From the NCBI GenBank assembly GCA_018136815.1, contig CM030938.1, positions 3,201,289-3,265,288 on the forward strand: a stretch of 64,000 nucleotides of DNA. The letters run 5' to 3'. Below are positions 21,925-32,845 of the stretch, one piece after another. Numbering within the stretch: the first letter of the stretch is position 1; the number at the start of each line of letters is the position of its first letter. The notes beneath the pieces are model-generated. The model saw only the letters and a list, made by a program, of their open reading frames with translations, did no database searches and was not told the DNA's origin. A program made the translations under genes and the position numbers. The DNA is from Isochrysis galbana. Taxonomy: Eukaryota > Haptophyta > Isochrysidales > Isochrysidaceae.

Positions 21925-23985
21925 AGTCAGGCCTCGGGGAACGAGTACGACACCCTCTTGGGGGGAGACTTCAACTGTGTCGAAAACGTGGACACCGACA
22001 CGAAAAAACAAGCAAACCAAGAAGGATACGGAAACACCCACGGTCTCCGGTTGAGACGCGCCATGAACGAGATTGGACTAATAGACGCATACAATTTAGT
22101 AAACGGAAACAAACTGGGAGGCTTCACGCGTCTCTCGGGAACCGTTCACACACGGATCGATAGAATATACACACCCGCCACATGCTCCAACATCAACTGG
22201 CAAACGATAGGCCCACACCCGACACTCTTTACGGGAAAAGGCGCCTCGGACCACCTACCGGTTATAGGCACGTTCGAGATGGTCGGATACAAAACGGGAC
22301 GCACGTACGATATACGCGTAGACAGCGAACTCTTCGCCGCAGAAGACACCCGAAGGGTGGTGACACATCTATGGAAAAGCCACATCAACCCGGAGACCCC
22401 GGAAGAAAACGTCGACGACGCCTGGGGCAGCGCCAAAAGGGCGGTAGCAACGTACCTCCTATGGGCAACAAGACAGGGTAAGGAACACCAAAAGATAGCC
22501 AGAGCACTCGACGAACTCGCCCTGCTTGGGATCGAACTGAACGACGGAGAGCCCAATGCCAGGAAACTCGATAGGATGCGCGAACTCAACGACGAAATCG
22601 ACACAATCCGCAAAACATCTAGGCCAACGAACAAAGAAAGCTTCGACTCGCTCAAACAGGAAGAAAGAATGACGAAAGAATTCTTCCGAAAGTTCCAATC
22701 CCGAGCCTCGAACAGCGCGATCCCGGAACTGTACATCACAAAGGACTGGAACACTCCAGACGAAGCCACGAGACACACGACCGCGGAAGACGCGGAGATA
22801 CGCAGAGAACTCAGGAAATACTACGTATGGCTATACCAGGAACGGGACAATGTAAGAGACCCCGAGTTGGAGGCGGCACTGGAAGCGAACCCGATGAACG
22901 CCTACGACAGCAAGGCGATAGAAGGCAAAATCACGATGGAGGAACTCCAAGACGCCATAGGGCAGATAGGCAGCGGCAAGAGCGCGGGACCCGACGCACT
23001 GCCGGCGGAGTTCTACAATAGCTTCGTAGACCTAGTGAAACACGATTTCCTGAGAGTCCTGAATCTAGCGCTAAACCAGGGATATCTGGGAGTAACCATG
23101 AGGGAAGGGGACATAATTCTCTTGTACAAAAAAGGCGACACACGGGACCCTAGAAACTACAGACCCATCACGCTTCTCCAGAGTGACTATAAGATTCTAG
23201 CTAAAATACTTACGAATAGACTGAAAGCGGTCATCGGAAACATAATATCGAAGGATCAACTAGGTTTCGTCCCGAAACGCCTGATAGGCGAAGCCACACA
23301 CCTCCTGCAGCTTACGCAAGCATACCTAGACGAGACGGGCGAACCCGGACTGCTCTTAGCGCTAGACTGGGAGAAAGCCTTCGACAGAGTCAACTGGGAA
23401 TTCTACCGCCTTGTCCTCGAGAAACTAAAATTCGGCGAAGACTTCCGAAGATACGCGAGAGCCCTTACGAACTCCGAAGCGAAACCCATTCGATACATCA
23501 AAACAAACGGAGGCAGAAGCTTCCCGTTCAACGTGGCGAGCGGCGTCCCCCAAGGATGCCCGCTGTCACCGCTGGCCTTCCTCTTAACGGCGGAGGCCCT
23601 CACCCGGGCGATAAACGAGGACGAAGACATAGACGGCATCGTGGTGAACGTAGCCGAACTGAAGATAAGCCAATTCGCGGACGACACTCAACTCCTAGCA
23701 GCCAACTATGGCAGCCTCACACGATCACTCCACTGGGTGGAAAGATACGCAGCGGCCTCGTGCGGCAAACCAAACGAACAAAAATTTGAAGGACTGAGGA
23801 TGGGGTCTCTTAAGAGAAAACGCCCCCCCGCTAGCTTTGGAAGGTACAAGTGGCTAAAAGGGAGCGAATACGCAACCATATTAGGTGTCCCCCTGGGAGG
23901 GGCGCAAGCCACTAAGGGATTTTGGCGGAAACTAGTAGACAAAATAGAGAAAAAGGCCGCCATATACATGCCGCTCACTAACTAA
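21691..23985 (+). CDS. LINE endonuclease-RT frame fused to LTR sequence
   Basis: A single 764-codon frame runs from inside the LTR (first ~78 codons, antisense to the element's own direction) into the LINE. The LTR part has no meaning as protein that I can see. The LINE part covers the second half of the endonuclease and the RT domain described for the element. The insertion happened to keep the frame open, so a chimeric peptide starting in the LTR is possible on paper. There is no sign it is made. Confidence 0.6.
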   Translation: MPVYYLKRANNYSNSKNKIRIANFETKICKPGLETMGNPNLCVLCVSGNTGNCSIVIVSAYLTRIFMPTTFRWAGIQHSQASGNEYDTLLGGDFNCVENVDTDTKKQANQEGYGNTHGLRLRRAMNEIGLIDAYNLVNGNKLGGFTRLSGTVHTRIDRIYTPATCSNINWQTIGPHPTLFTGKGASDHLPVIGTFEMVGYKTGRTYDIRVDSELFAAEDTRRVVTHLWKSHINPETPEENVDDAWGSAKRAVATYLLWATRQGKEHQKIARALDELALLGIELNDGEPNARKLDRMRELNDEIDTIRKTSRPTNKESFDSLKQEERMTKEFFRKFQSRASNSAIPELYITKDWNTPDEATRHTTAEDAEIRRELRKYYVWLYQERDNVRDPELEAALEANPMNAYDSKAIEGKITMEELQDAIGQIGSGKSAGPDALPAEFYNSFVDLVKHDFLRVLNLALNQGYLGVTMREGDIILLYKKGDTRDPRNYRPITLLQSDYKILAKILTNRLKAVIGNIISKDQLGFVPKRLIGEATHLLQLTQAYLDETGEPGLLLALDWEKAFDRVNWEFYRLVLEKLKFGEDFRRYARALTNSEAKPIRYIKTNGGRSFPFNVASGVPQGCPLSPLAFLLTAEALTRAINEDEDIDGIVVNVAELKISQFADDTQLLAANYGSLTRSLHWVERYAAASCGKPNEQKFEGLRMGSLKRKRPPASFGRYKWLKGSEYATILGVPLGGAQATKGFWRKLVDKIEKKAAIYMPLTN

Positions 23986-23989
23986 CAAC
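21925..23989 (+). mobile_element. LINE (L1-like), 5'-truncated, lying in the gypsy LTR
   Basis: From 21925 the + strand encodes a non-LTR retrotransposon protein up to a stop at 23985. It starts part-way through the apurinic-type endonuclease (LLGGDFNCVEN, THGLRLRRAM, RIDRIYTP, GASDHLPVIG). The early endonuclease motifs are missing, so the copy is 5'-truncated as LINEs often are. The RT follows with RPITLLQSDYKILAKILTNR, DQLGFVP, LLALDWEKAFDRVNW (motif A), SGVPQGCPLSPLAF (motif B) and SQFADDTQLL (motif C, with FADD). The frame stops shortly after the thumb region and the sequence runs into the assembly gap, so the 3' end, poly(A) and target-site duplication are not visible. A relative's endonuclease scrap lies at 37985-38217. 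Confidence 0.9.
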
Positions 23990-24089
23990 NNNNNNNNNNN
24001 NNNNNNNNNNNNNNNNNNNNNNNNNNNNNNNNNNNNNNNNNNNNNNNNNNNNNNNNNNNNNNNNNNNNNNNNNNNNNNNNNNNNNNNNN
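23990..24089. other. Assembly gap (100 N)
   Basis: Exactly 100 N, the usual placeholder for a gap of unknown size. To its left is the LINE on the + strand, and to its right is the RT region of gypsy copy 3 on the minus strand. The rest of the LINE, the rest of the interrupted LTR, and the 3' part and 3' LTR of copy 3 presumably lie in it. Confidence 0.98.
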
Positions 24090-27000
24090 TAGGGTCGATT
24101 TTCGAGACGGCTTCCACTTTCTTGGGATCCATCCGAAGACCTTCACGCGAAACAACGTGGCCGAGATATTCAGCCGAGGTGGCAAAGAAAACGCATTTCG
24201 ACATCTTGCAAGTGAGGCCCGCCCAGATGAGACGTTCCAAGACAAGATCAAGACGGTGTAACATTTGTTGGAATGACGACTCTTCCCTGGCCTGCAGCGA
24301 GTCACCTACGCCTGTCGACCAGGCGCCGACATCATCCAAGTATGGCATACAAATCTCCCATGCCAACCCACCGAGAACGGCGTCCATGAGGCGGCACATA
24401 TACGAGGGACCGGATTGAACACCAAAAGGCAAGTAATTGAACTCGTACTTGCCGCGATGAGTAGTGAACGCGGTGATATGTTTATCGGACTCTTTGATCG
24501 GTATACCCCAGAAACCAGATGCTAGGTCCAGGGTGCAAAGGAATAGAGAATCGAGGTTGCCTTGGCCGGACGACAATCGGTCGATGGCTTCTACCGTGAG
24601 GGGAAGAGGGCTGTCCTCTAGACGAAGCTTGGAGTTGACGTCGCGATAATCTACGCAGAAACGTACGGAGCCATCCTTCTTAGTGACTAACACGACTCGA
24701 GAGGCCCACGACGAATTTGATTTCCTAATGATGCCCGCGGACTCCATCTTGCAAACTTCGTCCTCTATGACCTTCTCACCCTCTCGTCCAACTCTAGACG
24801 GTGCGTGACGGTGAGCTTCGGCTCCGGGGTTGAGCGGTAGCTCTACCTCCATCACGTGAGTGTGATTCGGGTTGGTCGGGTCAATTGCGAAAGCAGCGAT
24901 ACGTCGGGCTAGTAGACGACGAACTTGTTCACGTTGGGGCATCGAGAGACGGCCCTCGGGGTCGATCTTGGCTGCCTCAAGGAGCTTACGTTGGTCCTCG
25001 TTGAGCGACTCAATCACATCCGGCGAGTTAACGGCCCCGACGCGGCGATATGTTCCAGCGTGAATTTTGAATCGAACCTGTAGTGAAGCTACAGGATGGA
25101 ACGACGGAAGGTGTAGAGGTTTGGGGTCAGTGTTGACCACCGTAACCGCGATGGTGTGGTCGGAGTTCGACCTCTCTACTTGGGGAATGACGAGAGGAGA
25201 GCTATCGATCGTTTCACGCGTAGGGAGTCGGTCCACGAGCATGGCGCAGTCTTCGTGTTCTCGAAGAGCTAGCGGAATTCGGACGTGAAACGTCGCCCGA
25301 TGATAGGCCGGGATCGTGATAGGTTCGTGGGTGTATAGGAGGTACTCGGAGCCACAAGACGCCGGCGCTTTGGCGGCAAACTCATCGGCCGTGTTGAAGA
25401 GAGGCTCGGAGACTAGCTGGTTGTCGTTTTTGGTGGCCTGCGGCCCTCGGAAGAAGTCCGTCGTGATTGGGTTCGCGGAGGTCGGACAGACCTGTGCACA
25501 AGTCATGCTGACAGGGACCACCGCTATCGGTGACGTCGAGACGCGAAAGATCGGCGGAGCGTCGGGGCTTGGACTGCCATTAACCTCAAGAGGAGCCACC
25601 GTGGATGGGGCACCGAGGGTGATAGAGCCGTCCGCGCTGTCGGAGGCGAGCTGAATCGAAGCGGCGTGCGTAGCTAAGAAGTCGTTCCCGAGCAGCAGCA
25701 TCGGGTTGCCTTCAATCACCATGAACGTATGACGAAAGAGAAATCCACCGACGGAGAAAACGATTCGAGCCTTGCCTCGCGTGATAAGAGGTAGGCCGTC
25801 CGGACCGTGAAGCGGTGTCACTACGGCTTGCGGCAGCCGCTCGACGCATGCGTCGTTGGGTAGGCTGGACAAGAGGGAAGTGGTCACGACCGACGGGCCA
25901 GCTCCGGTGTCAGCGAGTGTGCTGTTGACCGTGAGGGCGGAGTCGGCTAAGATTACTCCTTCTTTGCCGGCAGCCTCGCCGGAGCGGCAGACCATTAGAT
26001 CTCGAACATATAGACAATGCCTTGGGTAGGCAGATGGTAGGGTATCCACGACGCTCTCCGGCCGGTGCGCGGTCACGTGTGCAATGGTGTCGGACAGGGA
26101 CGGGGTTGGTCGCCAGCGTCGTTGCTCGGGTGAATTCGTCGTCAAACTGGTCGTCGTCTCTTCGGGTACTCCGACTGCCGCTATCGTGGCAGAGGGCCTA
26201 GAGGGGTCGTCCTCGTTGGTAGCGGTACAGGGTGATAGCTTGGGACTAGTGTAGCCCAGGCCTCTCTTGTCGGTGGGGTGCCTCGGGTGGTCGGACATCT
26301 TTTCCCAATCTTTCTCGAGACGGGCTTGGGCTTCTGTCTTGGGTCTTCGAACTAATGAGGCTAGCTCTTCGGCGCGGATGCCTTTGGCTTCCACAAACTC
26401 GATTGGCGCTCGGACGGCAGCGGTAAGGTCGGATTCCTCGTCGGCGCCTCGTCCGGCTAGAGCTTGCGCTCTTATTTCGTCAGCGGTTTCGAGCGTGACG
26501 TTGGACCATTTCTGGTCCCCGTTCACTCCGAATGATTGCCATTGTTGGCGCCGCTTCCGGAGAGTCGTCGGCGTCGTCGGACGCGGCGAGCTCGCGCGTG
26601 CCGGAGGCGGGGCGGTCCATGGAGAGAATGGGTCGTGGAGAGTAGACTCGGAGGCGTAGAATGGCGTGTCGTTGTCGTGGTTATCGTGGGTTTCTTTTTG
26701 GTCTTCGTGATTGTCTGACTCGGGAGTAGCTGGACGGGAAACAACGGGGTCGGAAGAAACTTCACTAGATTCCCTCCCCCTCTCATAACGATGAAGAGCC
26801 GACCACGGCTCGTAAGCGGTAGCCTCAGTCGAGCTAAGGGAAGGCTGGTCCGATAGGCTGCGCCGCGCGCAAGCGAGTAGCTCCAACGCGGACAGTTTCT
26901 TCGTCGATGGCTGGTCTCCCTGTCGGCTCAAATGTCGAAGAAGAACAGGCATCCAATGGGTCGCCATCGCTCCAGCTACACCGACGTAGGTGCGGCTGCG

Positions 27001-29256
27001 AAGAGCGCCACGATGCGGTGAAGGCGAGAGATTAGCCATGGCTGACTCACGACCATCCACGACGCAGGTTGGCTGGAGGGGCGGCAGCCCTTTGGTGAGG
27101 TACAACCCGGTGGCTTTCTGGTGTCCAGTGCCGTGCTCCCAGGGTTGGACGAATTGGGTCGGGGTCAACCCCCCGACTAAACGGCGAGCTTCCGCATGCA
27201 TCCGAGGGTTCTCGACCGCTACAAACGGAGCAGTGGCGGAGGCCATCGACTTGAAGACGCGAGCGGCCGACTCAAGAGCGGCACGACGTCCGGGTTCTTG
27301 AGAGAGCCATTGACTGCTGACGGCGGAGAGGTACGTGCAGGGCGGGTGGGCGATGACTAGGTCCCAACCTAAGTTTTGGACATGAAGCGCGTCGCCTTGG
27401 AAGTGGGGCACGTAATCAATCTCGGAAGGATACAAATCGCACGTAGCTACATCAGCTCCGGCGAGTAGGAACATGGACGAGACGACGCCGCTCGTCTCGC
27501 CAACGACGAGAACGCGTGGTGCGTGACAGCCAGACGTCAGCCCGTCTTGGACTCGTTGATTCATCTTCGTGAGCTCAGCGCAAAGCTCATCGAAGTGCTT
27601 GGGTAGCGCGGCGGCAGGCGAGGCTAGGGTGCCATCGCGAGGCCGGCGAAGCTCTTGGGCTGCCTCCGTGAGGTGCCGAGGTAATACCACCGCAGAGCCG
27701 CTCGCTCGCGCACGAAGAGAGGCGAGAGCGTGGAGAGCGGGTGACGGGGTATCATCGCGGGTGCCGACATCGGAGTTGTTTTGAGAGGGATCGAAGGACT
27801 GGATCGCGGACGCATTGATCGCTGCCACGCGCATGATGGTGGTGGCAGTGGTATCGAGAGGCAGGCAGTGCTCGGAGGCGGCGACCGGTGGCCGCAGCGA
27901 CGTAGGACGAATGGAAGAAGACTCGGATATCGACGACGTAGAGACGGGCTCGGAGGACGGGATTGACGAAGAAACTCGGAGAAGTGGGGTGTCGGACGGC
28001 GGCGACGGACGCCGCGGCCGCGAGACCACCGGTGAGAGACATGAAGGACATGGCTCAGGGACTCGGTTGGGCTGGCTCAATGGGCGTAGAAGCTCGGTTT
28101 GGGAGGCCGCCGTTCCTCGACGTGCAGAGGAGTTGTGGTCACTCTCCATGGTCACGTCGGAAGAGGAAACAGGCCAGGGATCGACGTCGTTGCATTCTGT
28201 CGTCGGCGGGGTCGGCGCCGGCGAAAGAAGGGACGTGGCTGTCGTAGAAGCCGGCTGCGGGGAAGGCTGGGGCCAGGGTGGTGGCTCTGCGGCAGCGGCT
28301 GGCGTGGGTAGTGGCCGAAGAGGTTCTGCAATGCGAAGCATTCTTCGGAGGACTTGGCTCGGGCTAGCGGGTGGATGGACCGCTGAAATTACGGTGGATT
28401 CAGACTCGAATTCGGAAGACTCGGCGACTTGAGAGGGGCTAGGAGACGGCTGTGCAAGCTCCTCCATGGCTCTCGGTTGATGGGGTGGCGTGGGAACGCC
28501 GGTGGTCGACCGCGGACTCCGCGGTGACGTTAATTTGTACTCGGACTCGGACTCGTCGTTTCTGGCGTGCTGGACGCCAATAACAGGGCTAACTTTCGAA
28601 ATGGGCACGGACGGGGCCGGCCCAAAGGTGAAGCCCCCTGGCGTCGCAACCGTCGATGAGGACGAAGCGGAAGCTTGTGATGACGATAGGGGCATGGTGG
28701 CCAGCACCGGTTGGCTCGGTGCGGCCGTAAACTCGGACTCGGTGACGGGCTTGATTACGCGGGCTCGGGATGCACTGTCTTGTGCGATTGGACTCGGACT
28801 CGGAACGGAAACGGAAGGGATCGGCTCGGCGGCGTGCAGCCTGCTGGAGTGGCAGGCCGGCTGCGGCGAGACTCGGAACGGTGGCTCGGACAAGGACACA
28901 GTGGCTGTCGTCGAGGGCTTCGGCGTCAGCTTGTGTTTGGACTCGATACGCGGTGGCTCGTGAAACGGGGCTCGGTTGTGGTTGGGATTCTGGACGTGAC
29001 CGGAGATTCCAAATGACTCAGACTCGGGGCGCGGAGGACCGAAGGTGAACACTCCCGCCGAAGGAGTGGTCGTCGGAGGCTCAGTGGGTGGCTGGAGCTC
29101 CGTTAATCCTGCGGCCGACCGCGTGGTAGGACTCGGTGACGTTGTAAACTCGGACTCGGACTCGGACTCGGATGGCTCAGAACGGGGTTTGCTCAAAACA
29201 GGCTTGGACTCGGACTCGAAAGAAAGTGGGGAAGTACCGGAGAACTGCGCCTCCAT
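24090..29256 (-). CDS. Gypsy element 3 pol polyprotein, partial at the gap
   Basis: About 1,720 codons from the start to the gap, collinear with the element 2 polyprotein: Ser/Pro-rich region with SESESES runs, methyltransferase-like domain (VLVVGETSGVV, AHPPCTYLS, VAVENP, QPWEHGTGHQKATGLYL), aspartic protease (ADTGAGPSVV) and reverse transcriptase including YLDD. The methyltransferase motifs are unchanged, while the Ser/Pro-rich N-terminal part carries most of the amino-acid differences between the two copies. That contrast would fit selection on the domain, but with only two young copies it is weak evidence. Confidence 0.85.
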
Positions 29257-31835
29257 CGTCGTAGCGATGGAGACTGGTGATACCGGTGATGACTGGACTG
29301 GGCTCAGACTCGTAGATGGGCTCGCGGTGGCGTAAGACGAAGAGGGTAATTCTGAACGTGACTTGGACTCGGACTCGTACTCGGGAGACGTTTTGTGGCT
29401 CGGACATGCGAAATTTGATTTGAGAGATTGAAGGTTGGATTGGGCCTGCGGCGGCTGGATTTTCGCAGACCGTGAGGTCTTGGACTGGTGATGCTTGGGG
29501 AGTGGCGGGGGGTAGCGGTTGAGCGGCTTGAGTTGATAGAGAGGCGGTGACGGTTGACTTGGTTTTGAGGACTCGTGCGTGATATCGAGAATCAGGATGG
29601 AATCATCGGCATTGGGAGAAATAGGGGCAATCGGCGAGGGGGCAGGAGAAAGAGGGGGATGGAGGTGGTAGGGCTTGTCTGGAACTTGGGGAATCTTGGG
29701 GTACCGGTTGGAGGCCGTAGAAGTACTCGGCCGTAGCGTAATACGATCTTTTGGTGGGTGGCGTTCAGGCCCACTACCCTGGACTGGTAGCGGGGTAACA
29801 GCGCGGACGTGGGCCCCGCCGGCGACCTACTGGGCCGGACGGAGAACGACCATCGTGCGGAGGCGGCGGTGGACTTCTGGGTCGTTACCACACTCGCCAC
29901 TGCCGCCTTCGCAGAGAAAACGAATGTACGGTTGGCAAACGACGGGGTTATGAGCTCCGTCGCCCGTGCCATACTTCCACAGGTCTGCCTCGGGCGTACC
30001 AGATGGGGCCCGGGGACGAAAGGCGCAGTACGCGCAGCCGTTGGCGTCGGTCCACTCCTTGACGTCGCGGTCTAGGTCGTCGAGACGCGGCGCCGTCATG
30101 GTGGCATCGGAGGGACGGCAGCGCGTGAGCGCAGCGCGAAGGGCCGGGTGACCAGCGTAACGAGAAATTTGCCAGAAGCGGGCTCGAGCTCGAGACCAGC
30201 TACCTGGATCCCATTCCGAGAGGCCCGAATCGGCCGGAAGCCCAAGGCCGTTCGGAGGGGGATCACATTGGCGACGAGAAGACGTGATTTTGCCGAGAGG
30301 ACGGTCAAGAAGTGCGTCCGGTAACGGAGACGATGCGGAGTAATTCGTAGGCGGAGGCGGAGCCCGACGATTGTCAGCGCCAGTCGCCTTGCGGTTCGAG
30401 TTGTTGTTTTGCGATTTTAATGCCTCGGTCACCGCCGCTTGGACGGCGGCGACCATCGAAGCCGTAGTGTCCGCGGGGTTAGAGGCAGCCTTAGCAACCT
30501 TGGCGGTTTTGGTGGACTTGGAAGTAGTCGCCGGCGGCGTCACGGCGGCGACCGTGACCGACGTTTGTTGTTGGCCAGCACGGGACTGTTCGTACGGGCT
30601 CAAGTAGCGTTGGCAGAGGTTGACGCACGAAAGGGCCGAACGAGGAAGCTCGTGGTTCTCGACGCGGAAGCGAGTCTTTGCAAGATACTCGCCGAACTTG
30701 GTCGCGTTATCCACGCCGCGAGCCGCGTCGACCTTGTCGTTCCGAATGATGGACTCGAATCGTTGATTGATATCGTGCGACATGTTCGGGTGGTCCCAGA
30801 CTGTCGTGGCATCCACCTTCGCGTCACCCATCTTGCGGACGTACGCCCGCACCAAATTCTTGGATAACTCTAAGAGATCGGAGCCGGCCTCACGAGCTAC
30901 GAGCCGGTCCCACTCCATGGAGGCGGAGTCTTTGGCGAAGCCGGGCACGTTGGCCGCGAAAGTGGCGTCGCACTTGCGGAGAAGCACGTCGCAGGCCAGC
31001 GCGGGGTTGAGAGAGAGGACCGGGTCTTCGGCGAGATCGAGGAGGAAGGCGTAAATCCTTTGGTTGCCGGTGGTGCACAAGTTGGCGGCCGCTAGTAAGG
31101 ATGTAAAGATTTCGCGGTGGTCGCAGCCGAGCGAGAGGGCGCGCTCGAGCGGCTTGATGAAGGACAGACGAAAATCGTTCCAGGAGGTGGCCGCTGTCTG
31201 GACGTTGTCCGAGGCCAGGCCCTTGGGGAACTTGATCTCGGAAAGCTCTTTGCCCATTCGGACTTGGTGATGGAGGGTGCGGTCGAGGAAGAAGCGGCTC
31301 CGAGCCCACTTGGTCACGTGCTCCTTCTCGAAAAACACGCGGTAGTGCCAAACATTGCCGGCCCGAGAGAGGCCGCCGTTGAGAATGGCGTGGATGAGCT
31401 CGAAATCGTCGGACTTCCTGTAGAGAGAGGCTACCTCGTAGGCGGCATCCTCAAACAGTTGGTCCCACGAGGCTAGGATGACCTCTCGCTCAGAAACATC
31501 ACCGGCGAGGCTTGGATCGACGGGATGGCGCCGAGCCGCCGGATTTGGAAGCGAGCGGAGGCCCGCGACGGTGGGTGGAGGTTGGGGATCAGAAACGGGC
31601 TTGGCGGGCGAGACAGGAACAGGCGTATTGGGTTCGGGATCGGAAATCGGATTCGGCGGAACGGAGAACGGCGCGGCGGGCAAAGATTGAGAAGGGAGCT
31701 TGACCGAGGCAGGGGGAGCACCAATGGAGTTGTCTCCTTCTTCCACAAGCGGTGGCGAAGTTTCGACTCGAGACGAAGTCGTAGTGCCCGCGTGGCCCTG
31801 TAGAATGTTGAGTATCGCTTTGAAGGTAGACCCCG
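24090..31835 (-). mobile_element. Ty3/gypsy element 3, same family as element 2
   Basis: Minus-strand copy closely matching element 2. It holds most of pol (29256-24090, running into the gap within RT) and most of gag (upstream match ends near 31835). The methyltransferase-like domain (about 26940-27540) and protease are present and open. Differences from element 2 are scattered and few, so both copies are young. Neither LTR is visible: one side is lost in the gap and the other side joins unrelated sequence at about 31835. The copy is incomplete in the assembly, with at least two interruptions. Confidence 0.9.
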
Positions 31836-32022
31836 TAAAGGAGATGGTGATTTTTTGGGATGCTTCGAACTCAACTTCGGCTTCGGCTTCGGGTTCAAGG
31901 TCTTCGTCGAGCAGAGCCACCTGGGTGGCCGGGGTGGGGAGGGTGGTTAGTCCTATTAGCAGCTGTGTCTCGTCGGGGCCCGGCGGGCTAGGTGTGGGCT
32001 TTCTATTGGCGCTTCCTCCCAA
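29827..32022 (-). CDS. Gypsy element 3 gag with a different N-terminus
   Basis: Open frame of 731 codons. From about residue 63 on it is nearly identical to residues ~262-930 of the element 2 gag (STFKAILNILQG through the C-terminal Cys/His stretch). The first ~62 residues are unrelated and come from the sequence beyond 31835. They are acidic and Pro-rich with DLEPEAEAEVEFEAS. Either another repeat has joined here, or this is a family variant with another gag start. I favour a junction between two repeats. Confidence 0.7.
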   Translation of the reverse strand: MGGSANRKPTPSPPGPDETQLLIGLTTLPTPATQVALLDEDLEPEAEAEVEFEASQKITISFTGSTFKAILNILQGHAGTTTSSRVETSPPLVEEGDNSIGAPPASVKLPSQSLPAAPFSVPPNPISDPEPNTPVPVSPAKPVSDPQPPPTVAGLRSLPNPAARRHPVDPSLAGDVSEREVILASWDQLFEDAAYEVASLYRKSDDFELIHAILNGGLSRAGNVWHYRVFFEKEHVTKWARSRFFLDRTLHHQVRMGKELSEIKFPKGLASDNVQTAATSWNDFRLSFIKPLERALSLGCDHREIFTSLLAAANLCTTGNQRIYAFLLDLAEDPVLSLNPALACDVLLRKCDATFAANVPGFAKDSASMEWDRLVAREAGSDLLELSKNLVRAYVRKMGDAKVDATTVWDHPNMSHDINQRFESIIRNDKVDAARGVDNATKFGEYLAKTRFRVENHELPRSALSCVNLCQRYLSPYEQSRAGQQQTSVTVAAVTPPATTSKSTKTAKVAKAASNPADTTASMVAAVQAAVTEALKSQNNNSNRKATGADNRRAPPPPTNYSASSPLPDALLDRPLGKITSSRRQCDPPPNGLGLPADSGLSEWDPGSWSRARARFWQISRYAGHPALRAALTRCRPSDATMTAPRLDDLDRDVKEWTDANGCAYCAFRPRAPSGTPEADLWKYGTGDGAHNPVVCQPYIRFLCEGGSGECGNDPEVHRRLRTMVVLRPAQ

Positions 32023-32650
32023 TGTTGTTTGGGTGTGGTGACTCTCTGTTGGTCTTGGTTCCTGGGTGTGTTCATGGTGTTGAGCCTCTTGGCTCTCTGC
32101 CCTGTTTGGCCCACGCGCGCTCGCGGCGCGGTTGTTGTCTCATCGTCTCGTGCTGTTGGCGGGAGCCTCTCCCTCGTCGTTTCCTTCAGTGTGCTTACCT
32201 CCCCTTCTGGGGGTCCAGTCTTGTTCCCATCCTGTTGTTGTTTCGCATTGCTGTGACCTTTCCCCATGGGGGCTTTGTCCAAGATGGTGCCGGGCCGGCC
32301 CCTCGTGCCGGAGCACGAGGGCGGTTTCGCGGCTGTGTAGGGGCCGGGCCCGGAGGCCTCCCCTGATGGAGCGTCCTTCTGGTGTGAGGTGGCTGGTGGG
32401 GCTGTGGAAAGTGGAGTGGGTGTGTTGCATGCTGGCTGTTGCCAGCATGCAGACTTGGGTTGCTCTGTCCTCTGTGGTGTTCGGGCGCGGCCCGCTGGCT
32501 CTTGCGCCCACCTGGTCGGGCGGGTCGTCTTGTCTCGGTCGCTTCGGCGACAGGGGGGTGTCCATGAGCCCTTCGTCCATCGCGGCGAGGGCGGCGGCAG
32601 CGAGAGCGGGCGGCGGCGCGCGCTCCATGACCCTATCGTTTTAACGATAG
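31836..32650 (-). other. Unclassified sequence joined to gypsy copy 3, possibly a LINE ORF1 region
   Basis: The minus strand has overlapping Pro/Ser/Thr/Arg-rich frames, one starting MDEGLMDTPLSPKRPRQ. High polar and basic content and many small indels between frames resemble the poorly conserved first protein or leader of a non-LTR element, but no coiled coil, RRM or zinc knuckle can be named. A near-palindrome GTTTTAACGATAG lies at its right edge. Not present elsewhere in the window. Identity unknown. Confidence 0.3.
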
Positions 32651-32845
32651 TTGAAGAGGTCTCATACAATAAATGGAGAGGAAACGTTGGGCAAACAACA
32701 GAGGTTGTATGCAAGTGGGAAAATAAGAAAAGAAAGCATGAATGAGCGGGTCATGGATGGAGATCATGACACATGAGTGATTCTTAAGCGGCCTAAGACA
32801 TACCATCGCAACGTGTAGTCACAAACATACCAGGAGGCGCCGCCC

